Shown here piece by piece: positions 1 to 8,706 of a stretch of 13,731 nt of DNA (the first letter of the stretch is position 1; every line of letters begins with the position of its first letter). Made by a program: the position numbers and the translations under genes. The notes beneath the pieces are model-generated. The model was not told the DNA's origin. It was given only the letters and a program-made list of their open reading frames with translations, and did not search any database. The stretch spans positions 1 through 13,731 of the forward strand of contig NZ_JBEFDG010000062.1 of NCBI RefSeq assembly GCF_040137905.1, in the 5' to 3' direction. The DNA comes from Corticimicrobacter sp040137905. Its GTDB lineage: Bacteria; Pseudomonadota; Gammaproteobacteria; Burkholderiales; Burkholderiaceae_B.

Positions 1-510
1 CGCCAGTTTCACCGCCGCCAGATCGGCCTGGCTGGCATCGAGGTCTGCCCGGCCCGCCTCGACCTGTCGGCTCACGCGCCCCCATATATCCGGTAGCCAG
101 CTCGCATTGGCTGTCAGTCCGAACTGGTTGTTCACGCCGCTGGCCGTTCCCTGGCGAGTCAGAGATGCATTGCTGCCAACCTGCGGATAGAAATCGGCCT
201 GGGCTGCCGCAGCCAGCGCAGCAGACTGCCGCGCACGTGCCACTGCCTGGGCCAGGGTCTGATTGGACAGCTCGATCTCCGGCATCCAGGCATCGAGTCT
301 GGCATCGCCGTATGCCTTCCACCAGTCCGTCTCAACCTCTCGTACCAGCCCCGCTGCCGGTGTCCAGCCATCGAGCTGCCCAAAGGCCGCCTGCGTCTGG
401 CCTGGCGTATCGGGACGCACGTAGTCAGGCCCCATGGCGCATCCCGCCAGCAGCATGGCCAACAGCGGCACACCCAGCCGGCATCGCACGGTCGAAAACG
501 ATTTCGTCAT
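1..510 (-). CDS. Outer-membrane efflux lipoprotein, NodT/OprM family (5' part only; C-terminus beyond window)
   Basis: This is the outer-membrane channel of the tripartite pump encoded just upstream. Hand translation from the ATG at 508-510 gives 170 uninterrupted codons to the window edge. The N-terminus has a positively charged start, a hydrophobic stretch and a lipobox (LAGC, cysteine 24) followed by AMGPDY, so it should be a signal peptidase II-processed lipoprotein. Family-typical features follow: VRPDTP at the start of the mature protein, DWWKAYGD near residue 63, the LAQAVARARQ helix, FYPQVG before the first beta strands, and ASWLPDIWGRVSR leading into a long Ala-rich coiled helix. Family members are usually about 450-500 residues, so roughly two thirds is missing. 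Its ATG overlaps the TGA of the mdtC-like gene by 4 bases (ATGA), and AAGGA at 519-523 sits 8 bases upstream. The counterpart in Pseudomonas MuxABC systems is OpmB, but the exact orthologue cannot be fixed from a fragment. Confidence 0.9.
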   Translation of the reverse strand, partial: MTKSFSTVRCRLGVPLLAMLLAGCAMGPDYVRPDTPGQTQAAFGQLDGWTPAAGLVREVETDWWKAYGDARLDAWMPEIELSNQTLAQAVARARQSAALAAAAQADFYPQVGSNASLTRQGTASGVNNQFGLTANASWLPDIWGRVSRQVEAGRADLDASQADLAAVKLA

Positions 511-3500
511 TCCTGTGTTCCTTGTCTCTGCCAGCGTTTCATGCGGGTACGGGCCCGTTCAAGCAGCAGGTACACCACCGGTGTGGTGTAGAGTGTCAGC
601 AACTGGCTGACCGCCAGCCCGCCAACGATGGCAATGCCCAGGGGCCGCCGCATTTCGGCACCATAGCCCAGCCCGAGCACCAGCGGCACGGCCCCCAGCA
701 GGCCTGCGAGGTTGGTCATGAGGATCGGTCGCACACGCATCATGGCTGCCTCGTAGATCGCCTGACGAGGCGCCAGGCCGCGATGACGCTCCGCATCCAG
801 CGCGAAGTCGATCATCATGATGGCGTTCTTCATGACCAGCCCGATCAGCAGGAACAGCCCCAGCAGCGCAATCAGCGTGAACTCCAGCCCGGCCATGCGC
901 AATGCCAGCAAGGCACCCACCCCGGCCGAAGGCAAGGTCGACAGGATGGTCAGCGGGTGCAGCGTGCTCTCATACAGCATGCCCAGCACCAGATAGACAG
1001 CCACCACTACGCCAAGGATCAGCCAGGGCTGTGCCCCGACACTGTCCTGGAAATCTGCCGCGCCGCCACCCAGCCGCGCGTGCACGTCCAATGGCAACAT
1101 CAGCCCGGCCAGAGCCCGGTCAAGCACCTGCAGGCCTGCCTGTAGCGGCACGCCCGGAGCCAGTGAAAAATCGATGCCGACGGCGGCAAACTGGCCATCA
1201 TGGTAGACACGATCGTTGACCACGCCGTATTCGTAGCGGGCAAAGGCCATGAGAGGAATCAGTCGGCCATCGGCCGTCATCACCTGCACACGCTCCAGCT
1301 CATCCGGATTCTGCGTATAGCGTGGGTCCAGTTCCATCACCACACGGTACTGGTTGAGCCGGTCATAGAGCGTAGCGACCTGGCGCTGGCTGAACGAATT
1401 GCCCAGCACCGATGCCACCGTCCGCATGTCTACCCCCAGCCGCTGCGCCGCCTCGCGGTCGATCGTCAGCAGCACCTGTTTGGCAGCATCGTCGCCGAAG
1501 GATTCGACATCCACCAGCTCAGGCACCTCCTGCAGGGCCTGCGATACCTTGCGTGCCCAGGTACGCAGTTGCGTGGCATCTCCCGACAGCAGGGTCAGCG
1601 AGTAATCGCCCGACGAACCGAACGAGTGTGGTGGATTGAGATCCTGATCCAGACGCGTGAACAGCATGCCCCCCGGAATCTGCGGCGACTGATCGCGCAG
1701 GCGATCGGCCACGGCCTGCGCGCTCTCGCCACGTTCGCCCAGCGGCTTGAGACGCACCAGGATGAAGGTATTGCTGCCCCCCATCTCGCCCCCGCTGCTG
1801 CCGACCACGTCCTGCACGGCAGGATCAGCCATCAGCATGCGTCGGTAGGCTTCAACCTTGGGCTGCATGACCTGAAAGGAAAACCCGTCATCACCCCTCA
1901 CGAAGACCGACAATTGCCCGGTATCCTGCGGCGGCAGAAAACCCTTCGGAATCGCCACATACAGATAGGCATTGAGACCGATCACACCCACCAGCAACGC
2001 CAGCACCAGCCACAGACGGCCGAGGCACCAGTCCAGGCTGCGCCCATAGCCTTCCCGCAATGCCTGCATCAGCCTTCGTCCCCTGTCCGCCAGCCCGCCC
2101 CGTGCGGCCTCGGCCTCTGAGTGGCGGTGCAGCAACCTGGCGCTGAGGCTGGGTGTGAGCGTGAGCGATACGCCCAGTGACAGCAGCATCGCGCCCACCA
2201 GCGTAATCGAGAACTCACGGAACAGGCGCTCGACCAGCCCGCCCATGAACAGGATAGACACGAACACCACGGCCAGCGCCAGATTCATTGCCAGCAGCGT
2301 AAAGCCGACTTCGCGGGTACCCAGCAAGGCAGCGCGAAACGGCGGCACGCCACGCTCGATATGGCGGGTAATGTTTTCCACCACCACGATGGCATCATCC
2401 ACCACAAGCCCGGCCGCGACGATCAGCGCCATCAGCGACAGGTTGTTCAGCGAAAAACCATACAGGTACATGATGGCAAAGGCTCCGATCAATGATACCG
2501 GGATGGCCAGGCTGGGAATCAGTGCCGCACGCAGGCTGCCCAGGAATGCCCACACCACCAGCACCACCAGCACCACCGCGATCAGCAGCGTCAGCCAGGC
2601 ATCGCGCAGCGTGGCCCGGATGCTGTCGGAACGGTCGAGCACCACAGTCAGGTCGACATCCTCGGGCGTCAGGGCGCGCAGGGCCGGCAACTGGGCATAG
2701 ATTTCGTCGATGGTGCTGACGATATTGGAACCCGATTGCCGACTGACCAGCAGCACCACGGCGGGCCGGTCGTTGTGAAAACCGCTGCTGTAGCGATTCT
2801 CGACCGAATCGCTGACAGTGGCCACATCCCCCAGGCGTACCACTGCGCCATCACGCTGACGCACGATGAGCGGCAGATAATCGACCGCCTTGCGCAACTG
2901 GTCGTTGGTCTCGACCGACCAGCGCCGCTGTGCCGACTCGAGATCGCCACGCGGGGTCAGTGTATTGGTATCGGCGATGGCCTGCCGGACTTCGTCGAGC
3001 GCGATGCCACGCTGCGCCAGTGCCCTGGGATCAAGTTGTACGCGCACGGCAGGCAGCGAACTGCCTCCTACCCGGATCTCGCCCACGCCACCGATCTGGG
3101 CCAGTTTCTGCGCCAGCACCGTCGAGGCAATGTCATACAGCTGGCCGGGCGTGCGATCCGGCGAACTCAGCGCAATCGCCATGATGGGCGTATCGGACGG
3201 GTTGACCTTGCGATAGGTCGGATCGCCCGGCATCCCGGCAGGCAGTTCGCCCCGCGCAGCATTGATGGCCGCCTGCACATCGCGGGCCGCCTCGTGGATA
3301 TTGCGATCGAGTTCGAACTCCAGCGTAATGCCGGTCGATCCCTGGTTGCTGGATGAGGTCATCGAGGTCACGCCCGCAATGCTGCCCAGCGCCCGCTCCA
3401 GCGGTGCCGCCACGGTGCTCGCCATGCTTTCCGGACTGGCACCGGGCAGGTCGGCCGACACCTCGATGGTCGGGAAATCCACCTGTGGCAACGGCGCAAT

Positions 3501-3593
3501 CGGCATCAGACGCCATGCCAGCAAGCCAACCAGCATGATGCCCAGTGCCAGCAGGCAACTGGCCACCGGCCGGTGGATGAACAGGCGCAACAT
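507..3593 (-). CDS. mdtC: RND multidrug efflux transporter subunit, MdtC/MuxC type
   Basis: This 1028-residue inner-membrane drug/proton antiporter subunit of the HAE1 RND family is close to the size of E. coli MdtC (about 1025). It begins with the family-typical FIHRPVA at residues 5-11, then the first membrane helix and PLPQVDFPTIEV (34-45). Membrane helices cluster at about 333-480 and 860-1010, separated by two large periplasmic loops. The proton-relay residues are present: D399-D400 in TM4 (LVVDDAIVVVEN) and K922 in TM10 (GLVMKNA). IPKGFLPPQDTG (548-559) opens the second periplasmic loop. The ATG at 3591-3593 shares one base with the TGA of the preceding transporter gene, and GGAG at 3600-3603 lies 6 bases upstream. 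It is expected to form a heterotrimer with the MdtB-like neighbour. The MdtB/MdtC assignment rests on gene order and remembered similarity; the substrate range cannot be read from the sequence. Confidence 0.95.
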   Translation of the reverse strand: MLRLFIHRPVASCLLALGIMLVGLLAWRLMPIAPLPQVDFPTIEVSADLPGASPESMASTVAAPLERALGSIAGVTSMTSSSNQGSTGITLEFELDRNIHEAARDVQAAINAARGELPAGMPGDPTYRKVNPSDTPIMAIALSSPDRTPGQLYDIASTVLAQKLAQIGGVGEIRVGGSSLPAVRVQLDPRALAQRGIALDEVRQAIADTNTLTPRGDLESAQRRWSVETNDQLRKAVDYLPLIVRQRDGAVVRLGDVATVSDSVENRYSSGFHNDRPAVVLLVSRQSGSNIVSTIDEIYAQLPALRALTPEDVDLTVVLDRSDSIRATLRDAWLTLLIAVVLVVLVVWAFLGSLRAALIPSLAIPVSLIGAFAIMYLYGFSLNNLSLMALIVAAGLVVDDAIVVVENITRHIERGVPPFRAALLGTREVGFTLLAMNLALAVVFVSILFMGGLVERLFREFSITLVGAMLLSLGVSLTLTPSLSARLLHRHSEAEAARGGLADRGRRLMQALREGYGRSLDWCLGRLWLVLALLVGVIGLNAYLYVAIPKGFLPPQDTGQLSVFVRGDDGFSFQVMQPKVEAYRRMLMADPAVQDVVGSSGGEMGGSNTFILVRLKPLGERGESAQAVADRLRDQSPQIPGGMLFTRLDQDLNPPHSFGSSGDYSLTLLSGDATQLRTWARKVSQALQEVPELVDVESFGDDAAKQVLLTIDREAAQRLGVDMRTVASVLGNSFSQRQVATLYDRLNQYRVVMELDPRYTQNPDELERVQVMTADGRLIPLMAFARYEYGVVNDRVYHDGQFAAVGIDFSLAPGVPLQAGLQVLDRALAGLMLPLDVHARLGGGAADFQDSVGAQPWLILGVVVAVYLVLGMLYESTLHPLTILSTLPSAGVGALLALRMAGLEFTLIALLGLFLLIGLVMKNAIMMIDFALDAERHRGLAPRQAIYEAAMMRVRPILMTNLAGLLGAVPLVLGLGYGAEMRRPLGIAIVGGLAVSQLLTLYTTPVVYLLLERARTRMKRWQRQGTQE

Positions 3594-6500
3594 CAGTCTC
3601 TCCGGGTCTCGACCACGGCTGCCGGCTCGCTCCCGTCAGTCCCGGCACCCATTGCCGACGACGCACTGCGCCGACGGCTCAAGCGATCGAAAAACAGATA
3701 CACCACCGGCGTGGTAAACAGCGTCAGCACCTGGCTGACCAGCAGGCCGCCCACCATGACCCAGCCCAGCGGCTGCCGCAGTTCGGCACCCGAGCCCGAC
3801 GCCAGCATCAGCGGAATCGCGCCGAACAGCGCCGCCAGCGTCGTCATCAGGATAGGCCGAAAACGCAGCAACGCCGCCTGGTAGATGGCATCCTGCGGTG
3901 ACATACCCTGGTGCCGCTCGGCATCGAGGGCAAAGTCCACCATCATGATGCCGTTCTTCTTGACCAGCCCGATCAACAGGATGATGCCGATCACCGCCAC
4001 CAGATCCAGCGGCTTGCCGCTGATCAGCAGCGCCAGCAGCGCCCCGACTGTGGCAGACGGCAATGTGGACAGGATGGTGACCGGGTGAATGGTGCTTTCG
4101 TACAGGATGCCCAGCACGATATACATGGTGATCACCGCAGCGAGGATCAGCCACAGCGTGTTCGACAGCGATGCCTGGAACGCCTGGGCAGCCCCCTGGT
4201 AGCGCATTTCGATACTGGCGGGCAGGCCGATTTCCGTCAGGGTGGCATCGATCCGGGCCACCGCATCACCCAGTGAGGCCCCCGATGCCAGATTGAAGGA
4301 AATCGTGGCCGACGGGAACTGTCCCACATGGTTGATCAGCAGCGCCGTCGGGCGTTCACTGACGCGCGCCAATGCCGATAGCGGCACCAGCTCGCCACTG
4401 TCGCGCCGCACGTGCAGCCGCTCCAGCGCACCGGGTTCGGTCGCAAAGCGCGGATCGACCTCCAGCACGACACGATACTGATTGGCTTGCGTAAAGAGCG
4501 TGGAAATCTGCCGCTGACCATAGGCGCTGTAGAGCGCATTGTCGATATCCGCCATGGTCACGCCCAGCCGTCCGGCCGCATCGCGGTCCACCTCAAGGAA
4601 TGCCTGCATGCCCCCCGTCTGCATGTCGCTGGCGACATCGCGCAGCGCATCCTGACCGGCCAGCGCCGCCAACACGCGAGGTACCCAGTCTTCAAGCAAG
4701 GTCTGATCAGGCGAAGTCAGCGTAAACAGGAACTGCGTACGACTGACACGATCCTCGATAGTCAGTTCCTGCACGGGTTGCAGATAGAGATCCATCTCGG
4801 CCACATCGGCGGCACGCGACTGCAGGCGCGCCAGGATCTCGGGCAGGGCCACGCTGCGCTCGGCAATCGGCTTCAGATTGATCATGATGCGACCGCTGTT
4901 GAGCGTGGCATTGACCCCATCCACCCCGATGAAAGACGACACCGAGTCGATATCCTGATCCTCGGCCAGGGCCGCCGCCAACGCCTGCTGGCGACGCGCC
5001 ATGGCCTGGAAGGAAATATGCTGCGGTGCCTCGGTCACCCCTTGCAGCACGCCACTGTCCTGCACCGGGAAAAATCCCTTCGGCACGAGCAGGTACAGCA
5101 ACACCGTCAACAGCAGCGTACCCAGCATGGTCAGCAATGTCAGGGTCTGGTGCCGCAGCACCCATTGCAGGCCCGACGCATAGCGCTCGATCACACGGTC
5201 GAGCAGCCCCTTCCTGCCATGCTGCTGCGACAGGTCGGGCAGCATGCGGGCACACAGCATCGGCGTCAGGCTCAGGGAAATCAGCAGGGAAATGAAAATC
5301 GCCACGGCCAGCGTAATGGCGAACTCCCGGAACAGCCGGCCCACCACATCGCCCATGAACAGCAGCGGGATCAAGACCGCAATCAACGACAGGGTCAGCG
5401 ACACCAGCGTAAAACCGATCTGCCCGGCTCCCTTGATCGCCGCCTGCATCGGTGAATGCCCCTGCTCCCGGTAGCGGGCAATGTTTTCCAGCATGACGAT
5501 CGCGTCATCGACCACGAAGCCGGCAGCGATGGTCAATGCCATCAGGGTCAGGTTATTGACCGAAAATCCCACCAGGTACATCACGCCAAACGTACCGATC
5601 AGTGACAGCGGCACGGCCAGGCTGGGAATCAGCGTGGCGCGCAGGTCGCGCAGGAACATGAAAGTCACCAGCACCACCAGCGCCACGGCAAACAGCAGCT
5701 CTATCTGCACGCCCCGGATGGAAGCCCGGATGCTGACGGTCCGGTCGGTCAGCACGGCCACGTCGAGCGATGCCGGCAAGGTGGCAGACAGTTGCGGCAG
5801 CAAGGCCTGCACCCGGTCCACCACATCGATGACGTTGGCCCCGGGCTGGCGCTGGATATTGACCAGCACGGCGGGCACATCCCCCACCCAGGCGGCCAGC
5901 CGTCGATCCTCGCCGCCCCGTGCCACCTCGGCCACCTGCCCCAGCCGGATCGGCGCATTGTCGCGCCAGGCCACGATCAGGTCGCGGTATTCGTCGAGCG
6001 TGCGCAACTGGTCATTGGCATCCAGGATAACGCTGCGCACTTCACCATCAAAACTGCCCTTGGGCTGGTTGACGTTGGCATTGGCCACCGCCTGCCGAAC
6101 ACTATCCAGACTCAGCCCATGCGCAGCCAGGGCAAGGGGATTGATCTGAATGCGGACTGCCGGACGCTGCCCCCCTGCCAGGCTCACCATGCCGACACCG
6201 GAAATCTGTGCCAATCGCTGCGCCAGCAGGGAGTCAACCAGATCGTACACTTCGTGCAGCGGCAGACTCTCGGACGTGATGGCCAGTGTCATGATGGGCA
6301 CATCGGCGGGATTGACCTTGCGGTACACCGGCGGCGTCGGCAGGTCATCCGGCAGCAGGCTGCCGGCGGCGCTGATGGCCGCCTGCACCTCCTGTTCAGC
6401 CACGCTCATGGGGATATCCAGCGCAAACTGCAGTGTCAGCACCGAGGCTCCGCCCGAGCTGGCCGACGACATCTGCTTCAGACCGGGAATCTGACCGAAA

Positions 6501-6709
6501 CGCCGCTCGAGCGGTGCCGTGATGGCACTGGCTGCAACCGACGGGCTGGCCCCCGGGTAGTGCGTGAACACCTGAATGATGGGGTAATCGACCTGCGGCA
6601 GTGCCGCCACCGGCAACAACCGCCAGGCCATGATGCCGGACAGCAGCAACGCCACCATGAGCAACATGGTAGCCACCGGGCGATGGATGAAAAGCCGCGA
6701 CAGGTTCAT
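3593..6709 (-). CDS. mdtB: RND multidrug efflux transporter subunit, MdtB/MuxB type
   Basis: This 1038-residue RND transporter subunit is paralogous to its downstream neighbour and near the length of E. coli MdtB (about 1040). It starts MNLSRLFIHRPVA, followed by the first membrane helix and ALPQVDYPIIQV (36-47). The proton-relay aspartates D401-D402 lie in TM4 (FVVDDAIVMLEN) and the lysine in TM10 is K918 (GLVKKNG). VPKGFFPVQDSG (542-553) marks the start of the second periplasmic loop. The tail after about residue 1009 is Arg/Ser-rich and cytoplasmic. The ATG overlaps the adaptor gene's TGA by 4 bases (ATGA), and no good Shine-Dalgarno precedes it, which suggests translation by coupling. In E. 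coli the equivalent pair assembles as a B2C heterotrimer; the same is inferred here. Both subunits keep all charged relay residues, so neither looks degenerate. Confidence 0.95.
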   Translation of the reverse strand: MNLSRLFIHRPVATMLLMVALLLSGIMAWRLLPVAALPQVDYPIIQVFTHYPGASPSVAASAITAPLERRFGQIPGLKQMSSASSGGASVLTLQFALDIPMSVAEQEVQAAISAAGSLLPDDLPTPPVYRKVNPADVPIMTLAITSESLPLHEVYDLVDSLLAQRLAQISGVGMVSLAGGQRPAVRIQINPLALAAHGLSLDSVRQAVANANVNQPKGSFDGEVRSVILDANDQLRTLDEYRDLIVAWRDNAPIRLGQVAEVARGGEDRRLAAWVGDVPAVLVNIQRQPGANVIDVVDRVQALLPQLSATLPASLDVAVLTDRTVSIRASIRGVQIELLFAVALVVLVTFMFLRDLRATLIPSLAVPLSLIGTFGVMYLVGFSVNNLTLMALTIAAGFVVDDAIVMLENIARYREQGHSPMQAAIKGAGQIGFTLVSLTLSLIAVLIPLLFMGDVVGRLFREFAITLAVAIFISLLISLSLTPMLCARMLPDLSQQHGRKGLLDRVIERYASGLQWVLRHQTLTLLTMLGTLLLTVLLYLLVPKGFFPVQDSGVLQGVTEAPQHISFQAMARRQQALAAALAEDQDIDSVSSFIGVDGVNATLNSGRIMINLKPIAERSVALPEILARLQSRAADVAEMDLYLQPVQELTIEDRVSRTQFLFTLTSPDQTLLEDWVPRVLAALAGQDALRDVASDMQTGGMQAFLEVDRDAAGRLGVTMADIDNALYSAYGQRQISTLFTQANQYRVVLEVDPRFATEPGALERLHVRRDSGELVPLSALARVSERPTALLINHVGQFPSATISFNLASGASLGDAVARIDATLTEIGLPASIEMRYQGAAQAFQASLSNTLWLILAAVITMYIVLGILYESTIHPVTILSTLPSATVGALLALLISGKPLDLVAVIGIILLIGLVKKNGIMMVDFALDAERHQGMSPQDAIYQAALLRFRPILMTTLAALFGAIPLMLASGSGAELRQPLGWVMVGGLLVSQVLTLFTTPVVYLFFDRLSRRRSASSAMGAGTDGSEPAAVVETRRD

Positions 6710-7953
6710 GGTGCCGGTGCTGCTGCACCTGCCTGACCTGCAGCCTGGCTGCCAGGCAATGCATCCGCCGACGCCGCGGATCCCGCACCAGGTGCAAGGC
6801 TGGCCTCATCCGGATCCGCTGCGTTGCCTATGATTTCCACCTCTCGACCTTCGCGCAGGCGATCCAGCCCTTCGAGGATGACGCGCTCGCCGGGCTTGAG
6901 CCCCTCCTCCACGACAATCCGGCCCTGCGACATCGGTCCGAGGCGAACCTGCCGCATGTACGACTTGCTGTCGTCCCCGGCGATATAGACATAGGTTCCG
7001 CGCGATCCGTACTGGATGGCATCCTCGGCAACGGCAATCACATCCGCAATGTTGCGCACCTGCAGCCGCACGTTGACGAACTGATTGGGAAACAGCGCCT
7101 CGTCGGCATTGTCGAATTCTGCCCGCAAACGTACCGTGCCAGTGGTCGTATCGATCTGGTTGTCGATCGTGCGCAGCGTGCCGGTCGCCAGCAGGCTGTT
7201 TTCGCTCCGATCCCAGGCCTCGACTCTCAAGGCCTCGCCGCGACGCAGCGGCGGCAATACTTCCTGGAGTTGTGTCTCCGGCAGGCTGAACAGCACCGAA
7301 ATCGGCTGCATCTGGGCAATCGTGACCAGACCGCCTTCATCACCGGCCCGCACCAGGTTACCGATATCGACCTTGCGCAAGCCCAGACGGCCACTGATGG
7401 GTGCCTCGATGCGGGTATAGCCGAGCTGCAGACGCGCCTCATCGACGGCAGCCTGGTCACTGCGCGCCGTACCACTGTACTGGCGCACCAGCGCTTCCTG
7501 GCTTTCCAGTTGCTGGCGGGCGATCGAATCCTGGCTGAAAAGGGTCTGGTAGCGCTTGAGATCGGCCTGCGCATTGCGCAGTTGCGCCTGGTTCTGCTGC
7601 TGCTGCCCCAGCGCCTGGGCCAGTTTCACTTCGTACGGACGCGGGTCTATCCGTGCCAGCAATGTGCCGGCCTCGACCGCCTGCCCTTCCTTGAAGGGCA
7701 GTTCGACCAGTTCACCTTCGACCCGGCTGCGTACCACCACCGTATTGAGCGGTGTGACCGTACCGAGCGCATGCAGCACCAACGGAAAATCCTGCTGCTC
7801 GGCCAGCACCACGCTGACGGCCACCGGCCCGGCATAGCGAGAAGGACCGGCAGCCTCTTGCCGGCCGGACAGCCAGGCATAGAGGCCGCCTGCCACGAGA
7901 AGCGCAGCAACGGCGCAAAGAATCTTGGTTCGGGAAGAAGAGGAAGAGGCCAT
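6706..7953 (-). CDS. mdtA: RND efflux periplasmic adaptor (membrane fusion protein), MdtA/MuxA type
   Basis: This 415-residue adaptor bridges the RND pump and the outer-membrane channel; E. coli MdtA is the same size. The order of parts is a signal-anchor helix (about 10-28), a first lipoyl half-motif with TVVVRSRVEGELVELPFKEG (71-90), a Gln/Ala-rich coiled-coil hairpin (about 104-178), a second lipoyl half (RIEAPISGRLGLRKVDIGN, 181-199), a beta-barrel domain with VEAWDRS (244-250) and LFPNQFVNVRL (287-297), and a membrane-proximal domain ending near 377. The last 30 residues are a low-complexity Ala/Pro/Gly tail. I chose the ATG at 7951-7953 because the membrane anchor begins right after it and the length then fits the family. 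The frame stays open to 8157, but that extension looks non-coding. No clear Shine-Dalgarno precedes this ATG. It is the first gene of the efflux operon. Confidence 0.93.
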   Translation of the reverse strand: MASSSSSRTKILCAVAALLVAGGLYAWLSGRQEAAGPSRYAGPVAVSVVLAEQQDFPLVLHALGTVTPLNTVVVRSRVEGELVELPFKEGQAVEAGTLLARIDPRPYEVKLAQALGQQQQNQAQLRNAQADLKRYQTLFSQDSIARQQLESQEALVRQYSGTARSDQAAVDEARLQLGYTRIEAPISGRLGLRKVDIGNLVRAGDEGGLVTIAQMQPISVLFSLPETQLQEVLPPLRRGEALRVEAWDRSENSLLATGTLRTIDNQIDTTTGTVRLRAEFDNADEALFPNQFVNVRLQVRNIADVIAVAEDAIQYGSRGTYVYIAGDDSKSYMRQVRLGPMSQGRIVVEEGLKPGERVILEGLDRLREGREVEIIGNAADPDEASLAPGAGSAASADALPGSQAAGQAGAAAPAP

Positions 7954-8203
7954 GACAGAAGCGAAGGACAATCGGGCGACGCGACGGGAATATTTGCTAC
8001 GCCCCTTCGGTCTGCTTGCATACAGATAGATAGGGACATTCAAAATTGAGAATGGTTCCCTTTTTTGTTCTTGATTCTTAAAACCGTAGGATTTTACACG
8101 CGAACCGGATCCGATCAAGGAACGACCTTCCGATGCATGCGTGGCTGCGCGAGCCAAACTGTGTTGGAATACCGGACAGCAACCTACTCAAGAAAGCCAT
8201 ACG
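7954..8203. promoter_or_regulatory. Divergent intergenic region, presumed promoters of the efflux operon and the plus-strand gene
   Basis: These 250 bases separate the divergently transcribed adaptor gene and the small plus-strand gene. The core at about 8037-8098 is much richer in A+T than anything else in the window, as expected for promoters. A possible plus-strand promoter is TTGTTC (8065-8070), a 16-base spacer and TAGGAT (8087-8092), but both boxes are imperfect. On the minus strand a TTGAAT box (about 8036-8041) is visible, but no good -10 box follows at normal spacing. That promoters lie here follows from gene orientation; the precise boxes are guesses. Confidence 0.5.
8033..8060. repeat. 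Near-palindrome in the divergent region, possible operator
   Basis: CATTC at 8037-8041 and GAATG at 8050-8054 form a perfect 5-base inverted repeat with an 8-base AT-rich centre. The outer arms GGGA (8033-8036) and TTCCC (8056-8060) extend the symmetry, with a 2-base offset. The total span of 28 bases and the position between divergent genes suit a dimeric regulator. It does not clearly match any operator I know. There is no T-tract, so it is unlikely to be a terminator. Confidence 0.4.
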
Positions 8204-8680
8204 ATGGATCTGAACACGGAACTGGAAAAAATCGCATCTGCCAGGTTCTTTGCAAACATGGGGCTGAACGACACCAGCATGACCGGGGTAGTGTTTATCA
8301 ACGACGTGCGGGAAGCCTTTGTCGAACCATCGAGCACCGAGTCCAGAGTACTTCTCGACAAAACGAAATGGCTCCCGACCTCGGTCACCGGGCAGGACCC
8401 CTTCTACGAGAAACGGCCCGCCCCCCAGGCGCTTATCGAGTTTCGCAAGCACATCAACCAGGCTGTCACGAAAGCTACCCGGAATCTCGACACATCAGGC
8501 TTCAGTTGTCCGCCCCATGATTTCAGTCTCGCGGCCAGAGGCGCAATCTGCTTCGCCTTCAGGCAATTGATAACGGAAAGATACTTCGGGTTGGGCGACC
8601 AGTGGGCACGCATCACCGCGCTGTACTATGCGGGTCACTGGCCCATTGGTTACACCAAAACAGCTATCGTAGCGATCTAG
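8204..8680 (+). CDS. Hypothetical protein, 158 residues, unrecognised
   Basis: I do not recognise this protein. The ATG at 8204 is chosen over an upstream in-frame ATG at 8141 because AAGAAAG (8190-8196) lies 7 bases before it and the upstream residues look like untranslated leader. The product has no signal peptide, membrane helix or repeat and looks like a small soluble cytoplasmic protein. The N-terminal half is mixed and charged (KTKWLPTSVTGQDPFYEKRP, about 53-72). The C-terminal half is aromatic and compact: an SCPPHDFSLAARGAICFAFR stretch (101-120), then RYFGLGDQWARITALYYAGHW (126-146), with cysteines at 102 and 116. Hand-counted GC is about 56% over 8221-8640, against 67% for a sampled line of the adjacent sua5 gene. 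It is the only plus-strand gene here and converges on sua5 with 26 bp between stops. The composition suggests a recent or accessory gene. The coding call is supported by frame, ribosome site and plausible protein composition, but not by homology. Confidence 0.7.
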   Translation: MDLNTELEKIASARFFANMGLNDTSMTGVVFINDVREAFVEPSSTESRVLLDKTKWLPTSVTGQDPFYEKRPAPQALIEFRKHINQAVTKATRNLDTSGFSCPPHDFSLAARGAICFAFRQLITERYFGLGDQWARITALYYAGHWPIGYTKTAIVAI

Positions 8681-8706
8681 CTGAATCCCCCTCACGGCTG
8701 AACGCG

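Noticed and set aside
165..1145. A 326-codon plus-strand open frame across the junction of the channel and mdtC-like genes.
   Set aside because: It is antisense to two supported genes, Pro/Gln/His-rich, with no domain. The same applies to other long plus-strand frames within 1200-6740.
507..6709. Possible recent duplication of one RND gene into two.
   Set aside because: The two subunits differ throughout and match the ancient MdtB and MdtC types, so this is an old paralogous pair.
8037..8060. Partial resemblance of GAGAATGGTTCC to a Fur box.
   Set aside because: Too few positions agree with the 19-base Fur consensus, and nothing in the downstream genes suggests iron control.
7954..8157. A 68-codon N-terminal extension of the adaptor gene up to the ATG at 8157.
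   Set aside because: The extension would cover the AT-rich promoter region and the palindrome and give a charged, non-signal N-terminus. The shorter start places the membrane anchor correctly and matches the family length.
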